Shown: in pieces, positions 1-12,600 of the stretch | Numbering within the stretch: position 1 is the stretch's first letter | Layout of the letters: every line of letters starts with the position of its first letter | NCBI GenBank assembly: GCA_951217055.1 | Contig: OX578282.1 | Span: forward strand, 69,531,092-69,595,091 | Source: Gerris lacustris | Taxonomy: Eukaryota > Arthropoda > Insecta > Hemiptera > Gerridae | Direction: 5' to 3' | DNA: 64,000 nucleotides | The notes under the pieces: generated by a model | Seen by the model: the letters and a program-made list of their open reading frames with translations, nothing else | Told to the model about the DNA's origin: nothing | The model's database searches: none | Translations under genes and position numbers: made by a program

Positions 1-164
1 TTACTTGTGCTTTATCTAGGGCAACACTGGAGGGAATCAAGAGAGTTCATGATTCCCTTATTTTTCATTACTCCCTGTTTAACCCGACCGGGTGCAATGA
101 GTAACTTCCCTCCCTGTAAACTAGGGAGGAAAGTTCACTTTTTCTCCCCGTTGGAGGTAAAATA

Positions 165-2235
165 AATGTTTGCATAGATCTTCGTTTTGGTGTTGTAATG
201 AAGCACCAAAAATTCTAATATGCTCACCCTTGTGCGTCTCGAGATATCGAAGGTCAACAAAGGTTTGGAAAATCAGTTTTTTGAGAAAATCTCGCTCCCG
301 GTTAGTTTGTGGTCTTAAGAAGATAGATCAAAACTTTCGTAAAACAGTATTCCCAACAAGTTTGGATATATACATGTTTTTCGTGCGATCAACATGATCG
401 TGCGATATAGCATGAAGAAACGGGAGCGCGCATGTTTACTTCCTCATAGAAAGAGAAAGTATTGTGATGGCACAAAGATATGATTTTGTGATTTTATGAA
501 TTTACAACGTTTAGAGGTCCACTGAATCCAAAAAAGAGGTTTTTAAAAAATGTCTGTATGTCGTCAGTCTGTCGTTTGTCTGGCGTCTGTACAGACGCAT
601 GGAGCCTAAACTACTGGGCCGATATTAACGAAATTTGGCAAACATGTTCAGAAAAATCATATCCCGAGGTGAAATCAAGAAATTAATTTTAGCTCCAAAT
701 TTGGGGTCGCTTAAAAACTCTGAAAAAACGTAAAAAAATATTATTTTTCGAAAACGGTTCTGACGTTTTTGATTAAAAAATTCTAAATTGTAGTTTATTT
801 TATTACGAAACTAAGATAACTTATTATCTTGATACGAAACTAACTAACTCATTTTCATGGTAAAAATCTAGTTCCTGAGAAAATAGCTTTAAAAGTGGAT
901 ACGGAGAGAGGCCGGGTTCGATTCCCCGCCGAGGAGAAGTTGATTTTATGTGATAAAATTTGAACAAATATTAAATAATAGTTAAATGTACCTATGAATA
1001 CATGAAAACTAATAAATTATGGAAAACCCTGGTTGACGTAATTATGAACTCGTCTTTGAGAAAGACATAATATATATATATATGTCGTTTTCCCGGTAAA
1101 AATCTAGTTCTTGAGAAAATAGCATTTGATATCAGTTTCCTCAAGTAGTTCTTCCAAAATATTGATGTCGACGAAGACATAAACCACACCGGTAATTCCG
1201 AAAGGCGTGTAACTGTTTTATAATTGAACAAACTTTTAACCGAAATAATAATGGGAATTCAATCTTGTGTAACTACATACTAAGAAAAATGAATTATAGT
1301 AATAGTACTTCAGTATAAACAGAAAAAAAAAATAATAATAAAAAACGGTCCGAGACAACTCAGACAAACTTTCTCAAAGACGAGTCCATAATTACGTAAC
1401 CCAGTCTTTTCCATAATTTATTAGTTTTCATGTTTTCATAGGAAAATTTAACTATTATTTAATATTTGTTCAAATTTTATCACATAAAATCAACTTCTCC
1501 TCGGCGGGGAATCGAACCCGGCCTCTCTCCGTATCCACGTTTAAAGCTATTTTCTCAGGAACTAGATTTTTACCGGGAAAATGACATTATATCCTTAGTT
1601 TCGTAATAAAATAAACTACAATTTAGAATTTTTTAATCAAAAACGTCAGAACCGGTTTCGAAAAAAAAAAAATTTTTTTCAGAGTTTTTAAGCGACACCA
1701 AATTTGGAGCTAAAATTAATTTCTTGATTTCACCTCGGGATATGATTTTTCTGAACATGTTTGCCAAATTTCGTTAATATCGGCCCAGTAGTTTAGGCTT
1801 CATGCGTCTGTACAGACGCCAGACAAACGACGTACTGACGACGTACAGACATTTTTTAAAAACCTCTTTTTTGGATTCAGTGGACCTCTAAACGTTGTAA
1901 ATTCATAAAATCACAAAATCAAATTTTTGTGCCATCACAATACTTTCTCTTTCTATGAGGAAATAAATATGCGTGCTCCCGTTTCTTCATGCTATATCTC
2001 GCAAACGGTTGATCGCACGAAAAACATGTATATATCCAAACTTGTTGGGAATAAGTTTTACGTAAGTTTTAATATATATTCTTAAGACGTCAGACTAACC
2101 GGGAGCAAGAGTTTCTCATTAAACTGATTTTCCTGACCTTTGACCTTCGATATCTTGAGACGCACAAGGGTGAGCATATTAGAATTTTTGGTGCTTCATT
2201 ACAACACCAAAACGAAGATCTATGCAAAAATGCAG
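165..2235. mobile_element. Foldback element with inverted arms of about 0.9 kb
   Basis: The sequence from about 165 to 1060 returns in reverse complement from about 1335 to 2235. Matching landmarks are the motif with ATCTTCGTTTTGG (left outer end, about 177) and CCAAAACGAAGAT (right outer end, about 2210), and the GGTTCGATTCCC-like box near 912 mirrored near 1508. The centre holds an AT microsatellite. The arms contain a tRNA B-box-like segment, so a tRNA-related sequence is part of the arm. No transposase is visible, so the element is non-autonomous. A piece of the arm core recurs at 6840-6905. Confidence 0.8.
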
Positions 2236-2779
2236 CTTGTTTTCTCTCATTCCGCAGAGGAAGTCTTATTTCCCTGGACTAAAATGAAAAGTTTATTTAT
2301 TAAAGATTAGTTATTAAACTACAGTGTATATTGTTTAAGATAAAGATAATATAAACTATTATTGCCAACATAATAACAATAAAAATTTTGCTGCCTAGGC
2401 ATCAAAATATTCTGTAACATTTTTCGTGATCTCACTGCCTAGGCAGTAAAATTACATTTTGCAGCCCCAAATCAGTTCAAATCAGTTCAACAATGTCTAT
2501 TTTGCTGCCTGTAGTAGATAAAATATTCTTGTTACGAAAATCTTAAGTTATTTTCTTTGCTTGTTATTTGAGCTTGGTATCTTTTGTTAATTATAGTGAA
2601 CATAATGTAGAGATTTCTGAGCCCAGGTAAATCTGTATATTTTATATATATTTATATTTTTTTTAAATAAATGCCTATATACTGTGCCTATATGTGAGAT
2701 TATAGGCCACCACCGAGTATCTATGTCATCGTATGATAACATTCTAATTTATTCTATATATTTATATATTCTGTATATC
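2236..2779. other. Non-coding stretch with TGCCTAGGCA palindromes
   Basis: No gene is seen. Near 2390-2450 are short copies of a palindromic motif built on TGCCTAGGCA inside TTTTGCTG...CAGCAAAA contexts. The same motif reappears at 26630-26650 inside the MULE. The rest is AT-rich low-complexity DNA. Confidence 0.5.
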
Positions 2780-3174
2780 GGAGGTAAAGGGCACTATGTA
2801 CCAAATTGTAATTCAGGAAAGCTATTTTAATGATTTTTTTACTTATTTTTTGTAATATTAACAAGGGAAGGTGCAAGGCCATACTGATAAGACTAGTAGC
2901 TCTCTCACTCTACTAAGTGGAGTGGGTATAGGGCACTATCTGGACATAGTGCTAACTTATTCTCAATTCTCTGGAGGTAAATAGCTACGTGTCCAAATAG
3001 TGCTCTTTACCTCCCCAGCATGTTGGTTCATAGTGCTTTCTCCAACTGGCTAAATCAGTGAGTTTTAGTTTTAGCACATACTGCCTTGTACCTCTAAAAA
3101 AAAGGGGGACAAATAAATAGGAAACTGTTAAAACCTCGATTTCGTAAAAAATGGAGATAGTGCCCTTTACCTCC
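2780..3174. mobile_element. MITE-like element, TIR GGAGGTAAAGGGCACTAT
   Basis: An 18-bp terminal motif at 2780-2797 is repeated in perfect reverse complement at 3157-3174. Related internal copies (GGAGGTAAA and CTCTTTACCTCC near 2970-3015) suggest internal duplication. There is no coding capacity and no clear target duplication, so the superfamily is undetermined. Confidence 0.6.
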
Positions 3175-3270
3175 CATACACAGATATATACATGCATAAC
3201 ATTATCTTCGGTATGTGTGGGTCGTGTTTAATTATATATTATTATTAAAGTTATACATTTAAATGACTAT

Positions 3271-4445
3271 TTATCCACAGGCCGGGTCTATCAGACCCAT
3301 AATGCCTGATACTAATACCAACCTCATAATAATAAAGAACAAGATAACACTTACATATTGGCTGGGATATGTGGTGGCACCAAGTTTCCTCAAGTATTCC
3401 TCCACCTTATGGAAGCCTCTCTGTTTGGCGTAGTCTAGAGCAGTGAGACCATTCACGTCTCGATCATTGACGTCAGCACCTCTATCCAGGAGAAGTTTTA
3501 CTATCGCTAGAGCGTCCTCCTCCTTGTTGTAACTCTCCAGTGTGGTGTGTAACACAGTTTTATTCATACAGTCCTTCGTATTAACATCTGCCCCTTGCTT
3601 TAAGAGAAACTCGATCGTGTCGTAGTTTATTTTCCGTTCAAGAAGGTACATCAGTACGGTTTTGCTACATTTGCTATACCACGTGGTCTGTACATTAACT
3701 TTACCGCTTTTTTCCACTAAATATATTACTATATCAATATTATCACCATAGATATTGTTCAAAATGGATTTATCCGTAATATTAGATCCGGCATCGACAA
3801 GTACCTTGACTACTTCCATGTTAGAAATGATATTGATAGGTAGATCGTCCATTCCATCTGGAGTATTAATCAGTTGTTTGTATCGAGTCAGTTCTCTCAC
3901 TACATCTGCCTGCCTGGAGATGACAGCAGCGTGCATCAAGGTTCTCTTATTAGTGGCTCTTGCATGAGGATCAGCTCCGTTCTCTAAGAGAAATCGCAAA
4001 GCTTCAAGTTTACCATTCCCAGCACCGAGATAAGCAGGAGTTTCACCGAATTCATTTCTTACATCGACATGGAATGTCTGTAACAAGAACTTACAGACTT
4101 CAATATTGCCTCCAACAGCTGCAATATGTAGCAATGTATAGCCGCTGAAGTATGGTTTTATGTTTTTGTCCGCTCCCAGTTCTAGTAGAAGTTTAACTGC
4201 TTCTACTTTTCCTGCCTTGGCTGCTTCGCCCAACGGTGTTAATCCAAAATAATTATTTGGCATTAAATTAATATTGTAATTTTGCTCTCTTACTAAATAC
4301 TCGATAACATTTAAGCTTCCAGCAGTAGCAGCAATATGAAGCACAGTCCATTTGTTTCTCACTCGTTTTGAGAAACTTTTATTAGATTCCAGAATTTCTT
4401 TCACTTTTTCCAAGTCATCGAATTCAGCCGCTTTAAACAGTGAAT
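3271..4445 (-). CDS. Secreted ankyrin-repeat protein A, exon 2
   Basis: A long exon with about ten consecutive ankyrin repeats, recognisable by TVLHIAA, GLTPLGEAAKAG, GYTLLHIAAVGG, GADVNDRDVNGLTALDYAK and similar helix-turn-helix units. It does not start with its own methionine: TTCAATTGCAG ends at 4446 and the exon opens with AT, completing a codon left as G by the signal exon at 7288-7207. The predicted product is an extracellular ankyrin scaffold of roughly 415 residues that could bind proteins; its target is unknown. The last residues extend into a hydrophobic tail. A possible splice donor (ATGTAAGT near 3348), shared with gene B, could remove that tail. Gene B, the inverted paralogue, lies at 10487-20140. 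Confidence 0.8.
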
Positions 4446-4849
4446 CTGCAATTGAACAATTATAATTAGCACCTATTCTTTTTAATTAAAATAAAATTAA
4501 TAATGCATTTAGAGTGTGTCCACGGGTTGAGTGAACGTGGGGTGTAAATGACAAAATAGTTTTGAGTTCAAACTTGAGCTTCTGAGCATCGTCCTTCTTG
4601 CTCTTAAACTAACAAGTTGGAAAAATTAGTCCAATTAATTAATGTTCAGGGTGTTGTTACGGTGAGTATGAATAAAGTATCTTTGTTTATAAAAATATCC
4701 AAAATAGTTAATTAAAAAAGTTGTTTAGGAATTAAAAGTTATGACAGATTGTAAATTTCCAATTTGATCGCATTTGATTTTTTTTTTTTTTTTTTTGTTT
4801 TTTGTTTTTTTCAAAAACCACGAAGATCAAATTCCAAATTATCTATAAG

Positions 4850-5193
4850 TTCTCAGTAGGTGAAGAAGTTGGTATTGTGTATTCCAATACTTTTGGCGAT
4901 TGTGAGCCAATTTTAATAGGAGAATCAAGGCAAACTTTCAATAATAGATTAAAACAGTACAAATATGATGTCAACAAGAAAAATTGAAATACCGCATTAT
5001 CGGTTCACGTTAGAAATACTGACCACTCAATTAATTTTGCAAATGCCAAAATTATAGACAGAGAAATTGATAATGAAAAAAAAAGAAAGTACCTAGAAGC
5101 TTACCATATAACTAAAAAAAAAGATACCATAAATTATAAGACTGATAAAAAACGTTTTAACAAATTATATCAAAGCATAATTAATAAATTATA
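4850..5193 (+). pseudogene. Penelope-like element remnant, GIY-YIG endonuclease part
   Basis: Conceptual translation gives GIVYSNTFGDCEPILIGES, then RQTFNNRLKQYKYDV, a stop, NTALSVHVRNTDHSINF, KRKYLEAYHI and a YQSIINKL end. This pattern (GIY-YIG-like core, R..F..R..+H, alternating N/H motifs, KR..LE..HI) is the C-terminal endonuclease of Penelope-like retroelements. The reverse transcriptase is absent and one in-frame stop near 4985 breaks it. It lies in the gene A intron, on the strand opposite to that gene. Confidence 0.65.
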
Positions 5194-5349
5194 ATGTTTT
5201 TTTGTTTTCTTTGTTTTACTACAATTATTGTTACTATGTGTTTTTTTGTTTTTATCCTGTCAAAAATTATCTTTGCTATGCTAAAATTTTTTAGATGATT
5301 AAATGGATATTGTTATTTCAAAATTATTGTTACATGTACTGTGTTTTTT

Positions 5350-6800
5350 TAAAACATGTGAGAAAAGATAAGTAGGCCCCAAAGATATCAGTTAGAAGAT
5401 AAATAATGTCGGTAAAGCTTACTTAAACATGTGAGAAGAGAAAAGTAGGGCCCAAAGATATCAGTTAGAAGATAAATAATGTCGGTAAAGCTTACTTAAA
5501 CATGTGAGAAGAGAAAAGTAGGGCCCAAAGATATCAGTTAGAAGATAAATAATGTAGGTAAAGCTTACTTAAAACATGTGAGAAAAGAAAAGTAGGGCCC
5601 AAAGATATCAGTTAGAAGATAAATAATGTAGGTAAAGCTTACTTAAAACATGTGAGAAAAGAAAAGTAGGGCCCAAAGATATCAGTTAGAAGATAAATAA
5701 TGTCGGTAAAGCTTACTTAAACATGTGAGAAGAGAAAAGTAGGGCCCAAAGATATCAGTTAGAAGATAAATAATGTAGGTAAAGCTTACTTAAAACATGT
5801 GAGAAAAGAAAAGTAGGGCCCAAAGATATCAGTTAGAAGATAAATAATGTAGGTAAAGCTTACTTAAAACATGTGAGAAAAGAAAAGTAGGGCCCAAAGA
5901 TATCAGTTAGAAGATAAATAATGTAGGTAAAGCTTACTTAAACATGTGAGAAAAGGAAAGTAGGCCCCAAAGATATCAGTTAGAAGATAAATAATTAGGT
6001 AAAGCTTACTTAAATCATGTGAGATAAGAAAAGTAGGGCCCAAAGATATCAAATAGAAGATAAATAATGTAGGTAAAGCTTACTTAAACATGTGAGAAAA
6101 GAAAAGTAGGGCCCAAAGATATCAGTTAGAAGATAAATAATGTCGGTAAAGCTTACTTAAAACATGTGAGAAGAGAAAAGTAGGGCCCAAAGATATCAGT
6201 TAGAAGATAAATAATGTAGGTAAAGCTTACTTAAACATGTGAGAAAAGGAAAGTAGGCCCCAAAGATATCAGTTAGAAGATAAATAATTAGGTAAAGCTT
6301 ACTTAAATCATGTGAGATAAGAAAAGTAGGGCCCAAAGATATCAAATAGAAGATAAATAATGTAGGTAAAGCTTACTTAAACATGTGAGAAAAGAAAAGT
6401 AGGCCCCAAAGATATCAGTTAGAAGATAAATAATTAGGTAAAGCTTACTTAAATCATGTGAGATAAGAAAAGTAGGGCCCAAAGATATCAAATAGAAGAT
6501 AAATAATTAGGTAAAGCTTACTTAAACATGTGAGAAAAGAAAAGTAGGGCCCAAAGATATCAAATAGAAGATAAATAATTAGGTAAAGCATACTTAAAAC
6601 ATGTGAGAAAAGAAAAGTAGGCCCCAAAGATATCAGTTAGAAGATAAATAATGTTAAATAATAATGTTAGATAAATAATGATAAATAATGTTAGAAGATA
6701 AATAATGTAGGTAAAACTTACTTAAACATGTGAGATAAAAAAAGTAGGCCCCAAAGATATCAGTTAGAAGATAAATAATGTAGGTAAAGCTTACTTAAAT
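5350..6800. repeat. Minisatellite, unit about 73 bp, about 20 copies
   Basis: Tandem units each carry AACATGTGAG, GTAGGGCCCAAAGATATCAG, AGAAGATAAATAATG and GTAAAGCTTACTTAA in order. Variants (GTAGGCCCC against GTAGGGCCC; CAGTTAG against CAAATAG; missing GT after AATAAT) alternate in blocks, suggesting higher-order amplification. The array starts close to the Penelope remnant, within the gene A intron. Confidence 0.95.
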
Positions 6801-7206
6801 CATATGAGAAAAGAAATGTACATTTTAAAACTAATAAATGGAAACACTGGGCTAAGTAATTATAAACTCGTATATGAGAAAGTTTGTCTGAGTTGTCTCG
6901 GACCGATTTTTTTTTATTTATTGTTTGTAAAAAAGTTGTCTTGGAAAATTTTGCGCCCCCCAAAATCTGGCGCTCTGGGCTGTAGCCCAGTGAGCCTATT
7001 TATAAATTGGGGCCCGTATGTAGTTTGTTTATAAATTATGGCAAAGGCGACCACAATTATTCCAATAAAGATAAATGTTTGTTTTGATTCGTAGATCTTC
7101 AATTAAATACAATAACATCAAAATAAAGACAGAACATTTTATCAAAACTAAACTCTGGATATGTTCAACAGCATTCAAATTAACTAAATATTGAATATAT
7201 ATTTAC

Positions 7207-7288
7207 CCTTAAGTTGTTGTTTTTGTGTACTTGCCTCACAACTGTTGTTAATAAACAGAAGCACAAATAAACAGTAAGCCGACTTCAT
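7207..7288 (-). CDS. Secreted ankyrin-repeat protein A, exon 1 (signal peptide)
   Basis: An ATG at 7288-7286 opens 27 codons beginning MKSAYCLFVLLFINNSCEAS, a typical secretory signal with a hydrophobic core and an Ala-Ser cleavage context. It ends in a single G before a GTAAAT donor (phase 1). That phase matches the AT-starting ankyrin exon at 4445. The paralogous exon at 10487-10568 is nearly identical, including the donor, which supports it as a real exon. The intron is about 2.8 kb. Confidence 0.75.
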
Positions 7289-7385
7289 CCTGGTAATTAA
7301 ACTAACTTAGTTTCTTATGATTAGTAAGTATACTTAATTACTGCTCTAGAGTAGTGTTTCGTGTTGTTTCAATATCTTAACTCAC

Positions 7386-7425
7386 TCACTGAGTCTCCCA
7401 AAACCAAAACACCCGGCTATATGCA
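7386..7425 (-). promoter_or_regulatory. Core promoter of ankyrin gene A
   Basis: On the minus strand a weak TATA element (GCATATAG, about 7425-7417) precedes a GACTCAGTGAG initiator at about 7395-7386. The spacing and flanks (CGGGTGTTTTGG, CTCAGTGAG) match the promoter of gene B, where the TATA box is intact. The A copy looks weaker. Confidence 0.6.
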
Positions 7426-10350
7426 GATCGTTAGACGTCATACATATATTTATAATAAGGAAAATATTCACCGATATAGTTATATATATGTTTGATATAA
7501 ATTTCAGATTATGACTCAATTTTAGTTTTAGTTTTTATTAGAAGTTAAATGATTAATGTATATTATATGATTAATCTTTTACTGAAATCTTGATGTTTTG
7601 ACCTTTTGATAAGATTTAAATTTATAATATAATAAGGAAAAGAATGGAGGATAAATAAAATACAAAACTTGTATAACATTATTTCCTTAACGGGCGCGCG
7701 GGCGGCATTTACACCGTCATTTCGGAAGAACTCACCCCCTGTGATTTTACAGTATTCCAGTTTATCAGCTCTTTTATAGGTACTAAAAAAAGGTCGAGTA
7801 CTATTCCCGAGGCGAAGCCGAGGGAGATAATTATCGCAAGGGGAATAATGGCACTTTACTAACGAGGTACATACAATATTTTATCTCCAGTAGGAAGAAA
7901 ATACACATTTTCGTCCGTAGCACAGTTTTTATTTATTATTTTAATAAATAACAATAATTATTAGAACTTTTAATAGCAGATATAAGAGATTCAATATTAA
8001 AAACAAATAAGAATTGGAATTAAACTCAAATAGAAGGTTATTTAGATGCAGGTTATAAACAATGAATCAATGATAAACATGGTCAAAAAAAGCGCAGTGC
8101 CGCCAACCTGATTTCAACAACTTCATTACATTTGCCATTCATTTTCTACTATTTATAAAATAATTAAGTTGCAATCTTTACTTTTTGCCCTACTTTACTT
8201 TTTCACCCTACTTTTACTTTTTCTCCCTACTTTTTGAGTTCAGGGATGAAAAGACCTATTTTAGTCCCTCTAAACTAATTCAAAATCATAACTTTTTTCC
8301 CCTACTGGAGATAAAACTTTTTTTAATTTGAAATGAATGATTTATTATTATTACCTATTAAGAAAGCTAATTTCCACAAAAACAAGGACCTACGAGCTTC
8401 AAATATGGAAGGAAACAAAAGCGGTGTAAATGCCACCGCGCGCCCACTGCTGCTAACTAATATTACGCGCCCACCCGAAGGTTAACTCTTAGACGATCTA
8501 CAAGCTATACAATGTGTCAGCTTTAGAAGCGACCAAAGACGTTCGATTCGTGTAAATAAAATATTGTCATGACAAATATCACAAACATTTCTTATATTAC
8601 ATTGTTTTACTGAACTTAAAGCCAAAAATATATATATTTTTTTACCTATAAACCAATTTTAAAAGTTTCGACGTGGGATTCCTTAAACTTGATTTTCTAT
8701 CATTAGCCAAATATTCACGATTTTGATGGATTTAAACGTTTCAAAAAATTCAGTCCGTAGTTTTTTGGAGATGCGAGGAACCTAGACTAGCTGGACGAAA
8801 TGTCGAGTACTATAAAAATTGCCCCAAAAACTAAAAAAAAAGTGAAAGAAATATAAACAGTAGTTTTTGTTGGACCAAAAGAAACGGTGACCAAATCTTG
8901 AAGAGACTCAGACTTTGAAGGATTTACAAGATATTGCCAACAAAAATATTCCACGGCTATCTAAAGGTAAGTTTAAAGAATTAATAGAATCGGTTACACC
9001 TTCTATTGATAAAAAATATACACTGATACTGATAAGAGGTGTGAGAGACACTGTGTAGCTGTGACTAGGTCACGTGACCTAGTAGTAGGTCAGTGGAGTA
9101 TTCAAGCGAGCTTCTTACATTTAACAAAATATTCATCCTGTCTGTCTGTGTGTGTGTAACGTTTACGTATCCGACGATAATTTGAGTAAAAGTGGAACGA
9201 TTTGGATGAAATTTGGTAATCGTGTTACTTTCACTGATCCTCGACGCCACTGTTGTAGGTTCCATTTTAATAATAAAACACACATTTAGTGTGTATATTT
9301 TGAAGGGCCACAAAGGAAGGGTGGAAAGAGAGGAAACTGGGGAACAGGGAAGACCAGTAGAGAAAGGGAAATAAACAGCACCAGACGAAATAACTTGTGA
9401 CAACACAGAAATGACATCCTGTGGCCAGAAAGTTAAATTTGTAAAAGATTGCAAGTAGGTACCAAAGTAAAACTCTAATTTAGAAAATGAAAGGTATATT
9501 AAAAGAATATAATATATGCTTATAAGGTAAGTATTGACAAATGACCAGCGGTATGCTGATCGGCCAAAACAAAATTCTCACCAGCACAAAATAAAGATGA
9601 TAAAAGTTGTATATAATTAATAAAGCATATAAGTTGGATACTGGTAATTATGTACATCATTCTAAGGTACCTTGAGGCCCCATCACATTTTATCCTAAGA
9701 ATGGTCGTCCACTCGACTGATTTTAAAGCTTGGCCCAAAAGAAAATGATTACAGAAAATAATAATTACTTTTAAAAAACAATGTATACATGAATGAAAAA
9801 AAAATATGTAACTATTGTGTGTCCAGGAGGGGAGAAGTCTTGAGGGGGGGAGGTCAGATCCAGCCCTTCGTGAATTTCACCCATCTATACTATCTTTTGG
9901 GGGTGTTGGGTGAGGAATTGGCCAACTTTGTCTGATGAAGTGCGCAGGTCTGGTGGTGATGATTTATATGAGATACTTCCTTAAAATGAAGGTTCAGTGG
10001 CGTGCGCCTGTACGTGGACGCCGATCTAGATTACTTTAAAATCACAGGGGGTGAGTTCTTCCGAAATGACGGTGTAAATGCCGCCCGCGCGCCCGTTAAG
10101 GAAATAATGTTATACAAGTTTTGTATTTTATTTATCCTCCATTCTTTTCCTTATTATTTTATAAATTTAAATCTTATCAAAAGGTCAAAACATCAAGATA
10201 TCAGTAAAAATGTAATAATATAATATGAATTAATGATTCAACTTCTAATGATACTAAAACTAAAACTGAGTCATAATCTGAAGTTTATATCAAACATATA
10301 TAACTATCGGTGAATATTTTCCTTATAATGAATATATGTATGACGTCTAC
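7426..10350. other. Intergenic region between the divergent ankyrin genes
   Basis: Both edges are inverted copies of each other (about 7426-7760 and 10010-10350, sharing the GGGCGCGCGGGCGGC segment next to AATGACGGTGTAAATG), so the inverted duplication reaches beyond the promoters. The middle holds a GCCGAGGCGAAGCCGAGG-like palindrome at 7808-7825 and TCTCCAGTAGG repeats. A short coding-looking stretch sits near 8925-9015 (translation includes LQDIANKNIPRLSKGKFKEL, not recognised). A copy of the TCTGTCTGTCTG/TAACGTTTACG repeat family is at about 9105-9260. No complete gene is seen. Confidence 0.55.
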
Positions 10351-10356
10351 TGATCT

Positions 10357-10388
10357 GTATATAAACGGGTGTTTTGGGAGACTCAGTG
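10357..10388 (+). promoter_or_regulatory. Core promoter of ankyrin gene B
   Basis: TATATAAA at 10358-10365 is followed about 25 nt later by the arthropod initiator TCAGT (10383-10387). The start codon at 10487 is about 100 nt downstream. The same layout is conserved in gene A. Confidence 0.75.
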
Positions 10389-10486
10389 AGTTAGTTAAGA
10401 TATAGACACAACACGAAGCACTACTCTAGAGCAGTAATTAAGTATACTTACTAATCATAAGAAACTAAGTTAGTTTAATTACCAGG

Positions 10487-10568
10487 ATGAAGTCGGCTTA
10501 CTGTATATTTATGCTTCTGTTTATTAACAACAATTGTGAGGCAAGAACAGGAACACAACAACTTGAGG
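10487..10568 (+). CDS. Secreted ankyrin-repeat protein B, exon 1 (signal peptide)
   Basis: 27 codons starting MKSAYCIFMLLFINNNCEAR, a signal peptide, end in G before GTAAAT (phase 1). The next compatible acceptor on this strand that opens a long coding exon is at 19043/19044, where AT completes the codon. The implied intron is about 8.5 kb and has been expanded by transposons. The gene A exon differs by only a few substitutions. Confidence 0.75.
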
Positions 10569-10979
10569 GTAAATATTCAATATTTAGTTAATTTGAATGC
10601 TGTTGAACTCTATAGTTTAGTTTTGATGAAATGTTCTCCCTTTATTTTGATGTTATTGTATTTAATTGAAGATCTACGAATCAAAACAAACATTTATCTT
10701 TATTGGAATTAATGTGGTTGCCTGCCATAATTTATAAACAAACTATATAGTCATACTTGAGAATCATAGAGAACTTGTGATACAAACTAGTTTTATTATA
10801 AATCTATCTTACAAGTGATGCGGTGCATAAAGAACTTTTGTAGAATTTTGGTCATATATCAGCCGTACTACTATACTAATCTCAATACGTGAAAACCTGA
10901 TAAATTCAACCAGAAAAGAACGTTAAAATTAATTTACGTAACACACAATATAAGTATCAATTTACTTTTTAACACCCTC

Positions 10980-11724
10980 ATCTTGGTCACAATTGTTACT
11001 AAACTTTTGTAACAATAGTTACATATTCATTTGCTACTTATCAAGCCCTTTAAAACAAAGTATGGCAAGTAATGCAGATTAAAATCTTCCTCTTTAGCTG
11101 TCTTTAATATTGGCCCCAATCTTAAATTTAATGTCAAAAGTCGCCGAGATGCTGTGAGCTCAATTACGTATAAAAAATCCTTATTTAATAAAATTATTGC
11201 AGTGTATTATAAGCAGGATCGCTACGCTCGCCTGTTTGTGCTGCATTTGAAGTAAATATTATCTTTTACAAAATGATTGCAGGATCGCTACGCTCGCCTG
11301 TTCCTACAGCATTCGTATTATGATTGCAGGCTCGCCACGCTCGCCTATTGTAAAAGCATTTGTCCACAATCTTTGATTAATAATATTATTACAGTAGCGC
11401 TACGCTCGATGTTTCTACAGCATTTGTAGTAACTATTTTTTGTTTTAATAAAATAATTGCAGGCTCGCTACGCAAAGCCTGTTTCTGCGGCATTTGTAGT
11501 ATATATATTTCCTTTAATTAAATGATTACGGGAGCGCTACGCTCGATGTTTCTACAGCAATAAAATAATTGCAGGCTCCCTACGCTCGCCTGTTTCTACT
11601 GCATTTGTACTAAATATTTTCTTCAATATAATGACACTCGCCTATTGTAAAAGCATTTGTCCACAATCTTTTATTAATTGAAGCGAGCGTAGCGAGCTTC
11701 CTACATTCAATGAAATATGCTCCG

Positions 11725-11756
<32 letters not shown>

Positions 11757-12600
11757 AGTAACGTTCACGCGTGTGACGATAACTTGAGTAAAAGATGACC
11801 GATTTAGTTGAAATTTGGTATACATGATCCTCTTACTAATACTCAGGCTAAGTTCGTTGGACAGCGTGATCCGTCCAAGAGTTCGCGCGCAACGCTCGCG
11901 TAAACGAGAGGTACAAAAATTAAATTGGAATTTCAGGACGGGAAAAGATTCTATCATCATCTATTCGATGAGACTAACATTTTTTACAAATAACATTTTT
12001 TACTAAAACCAACAGCGACACCGCTATGACTTAATAAAGATCGCTAAAACTATTAAAGCGGACCTAAACGTTTATAATAGAGAAAACAACCTTTTTACCG
12101 ATATCTTACGTTCTAACGTAACGATTTTAATAAAACTTCATATACACCATCTAATGCACAATTGAAACAGGTATGCAAAATGTCAACTTGATAGAAGCAA
12201 AATTCTTTGCGTAGTGACGAGATACATTTATAATAATTGTTTTAAAGCTACCGCGGGTGGTGAAGATTGTTATAGTCGTATAGTTTATAGGTTTGTTTAG
12301 GAAGTAAAGCTTTGTACCGAGTACCCCCACTCTTCCCCACACTACCCTCTTCCACTTATCTTCAACTATGACATTCATCATGATTAATAAATTTCAACAT
12401 TCAGTATTTCATTGCAATACGCTCGCTTCAATGATAGAGCCACGCGATGCCTAGTAATATTATTACTGTAGCGCTATGCTCGGTAACAGTACAAATACTG
12501 TTTCTACAGCATTTGTAGTGAATATTTTCTTTAATTAAATGATTGCAGGCTCGCTACGCTCGCCTAATGCAAAAGCATTTGTCCACAACCTTTGATTAAC
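10980..12600. repeat. Satellite-like cluster built on the GCGAGCGTAGCGAGC palindrome
   Basis: The core GGCTCGCTACGCTCGCC and variants recur at about 11217, 11281, 11327, 11395, 11461, 11528, 11574, 11684, 12470 and 12546. Most are followed by TGTTTCTACAGCATTTGTAGT and an AT-rich spacer. The leading section (10985-11160) matches 43262-43440, where a second cluster sits. Nested at 11680-12433 is an element bounded by GAAGCGAGCGTAGCGAGCTTC and ACGCTCGCTTC, related to copies at 9105 and 21503. No open reading frame of interest. Confidence 0.8.

Noticed and set aside
5350..6800. CRISPR-like array
   Set aside because: Units are contiguous and entirely similar, with no unique spacers, and the context is eukaryotic.
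8925..9015. Harbinger transposase N-terminal fragment
   Set aside because: A short stretch looks coding, but there is too little to assign a family.
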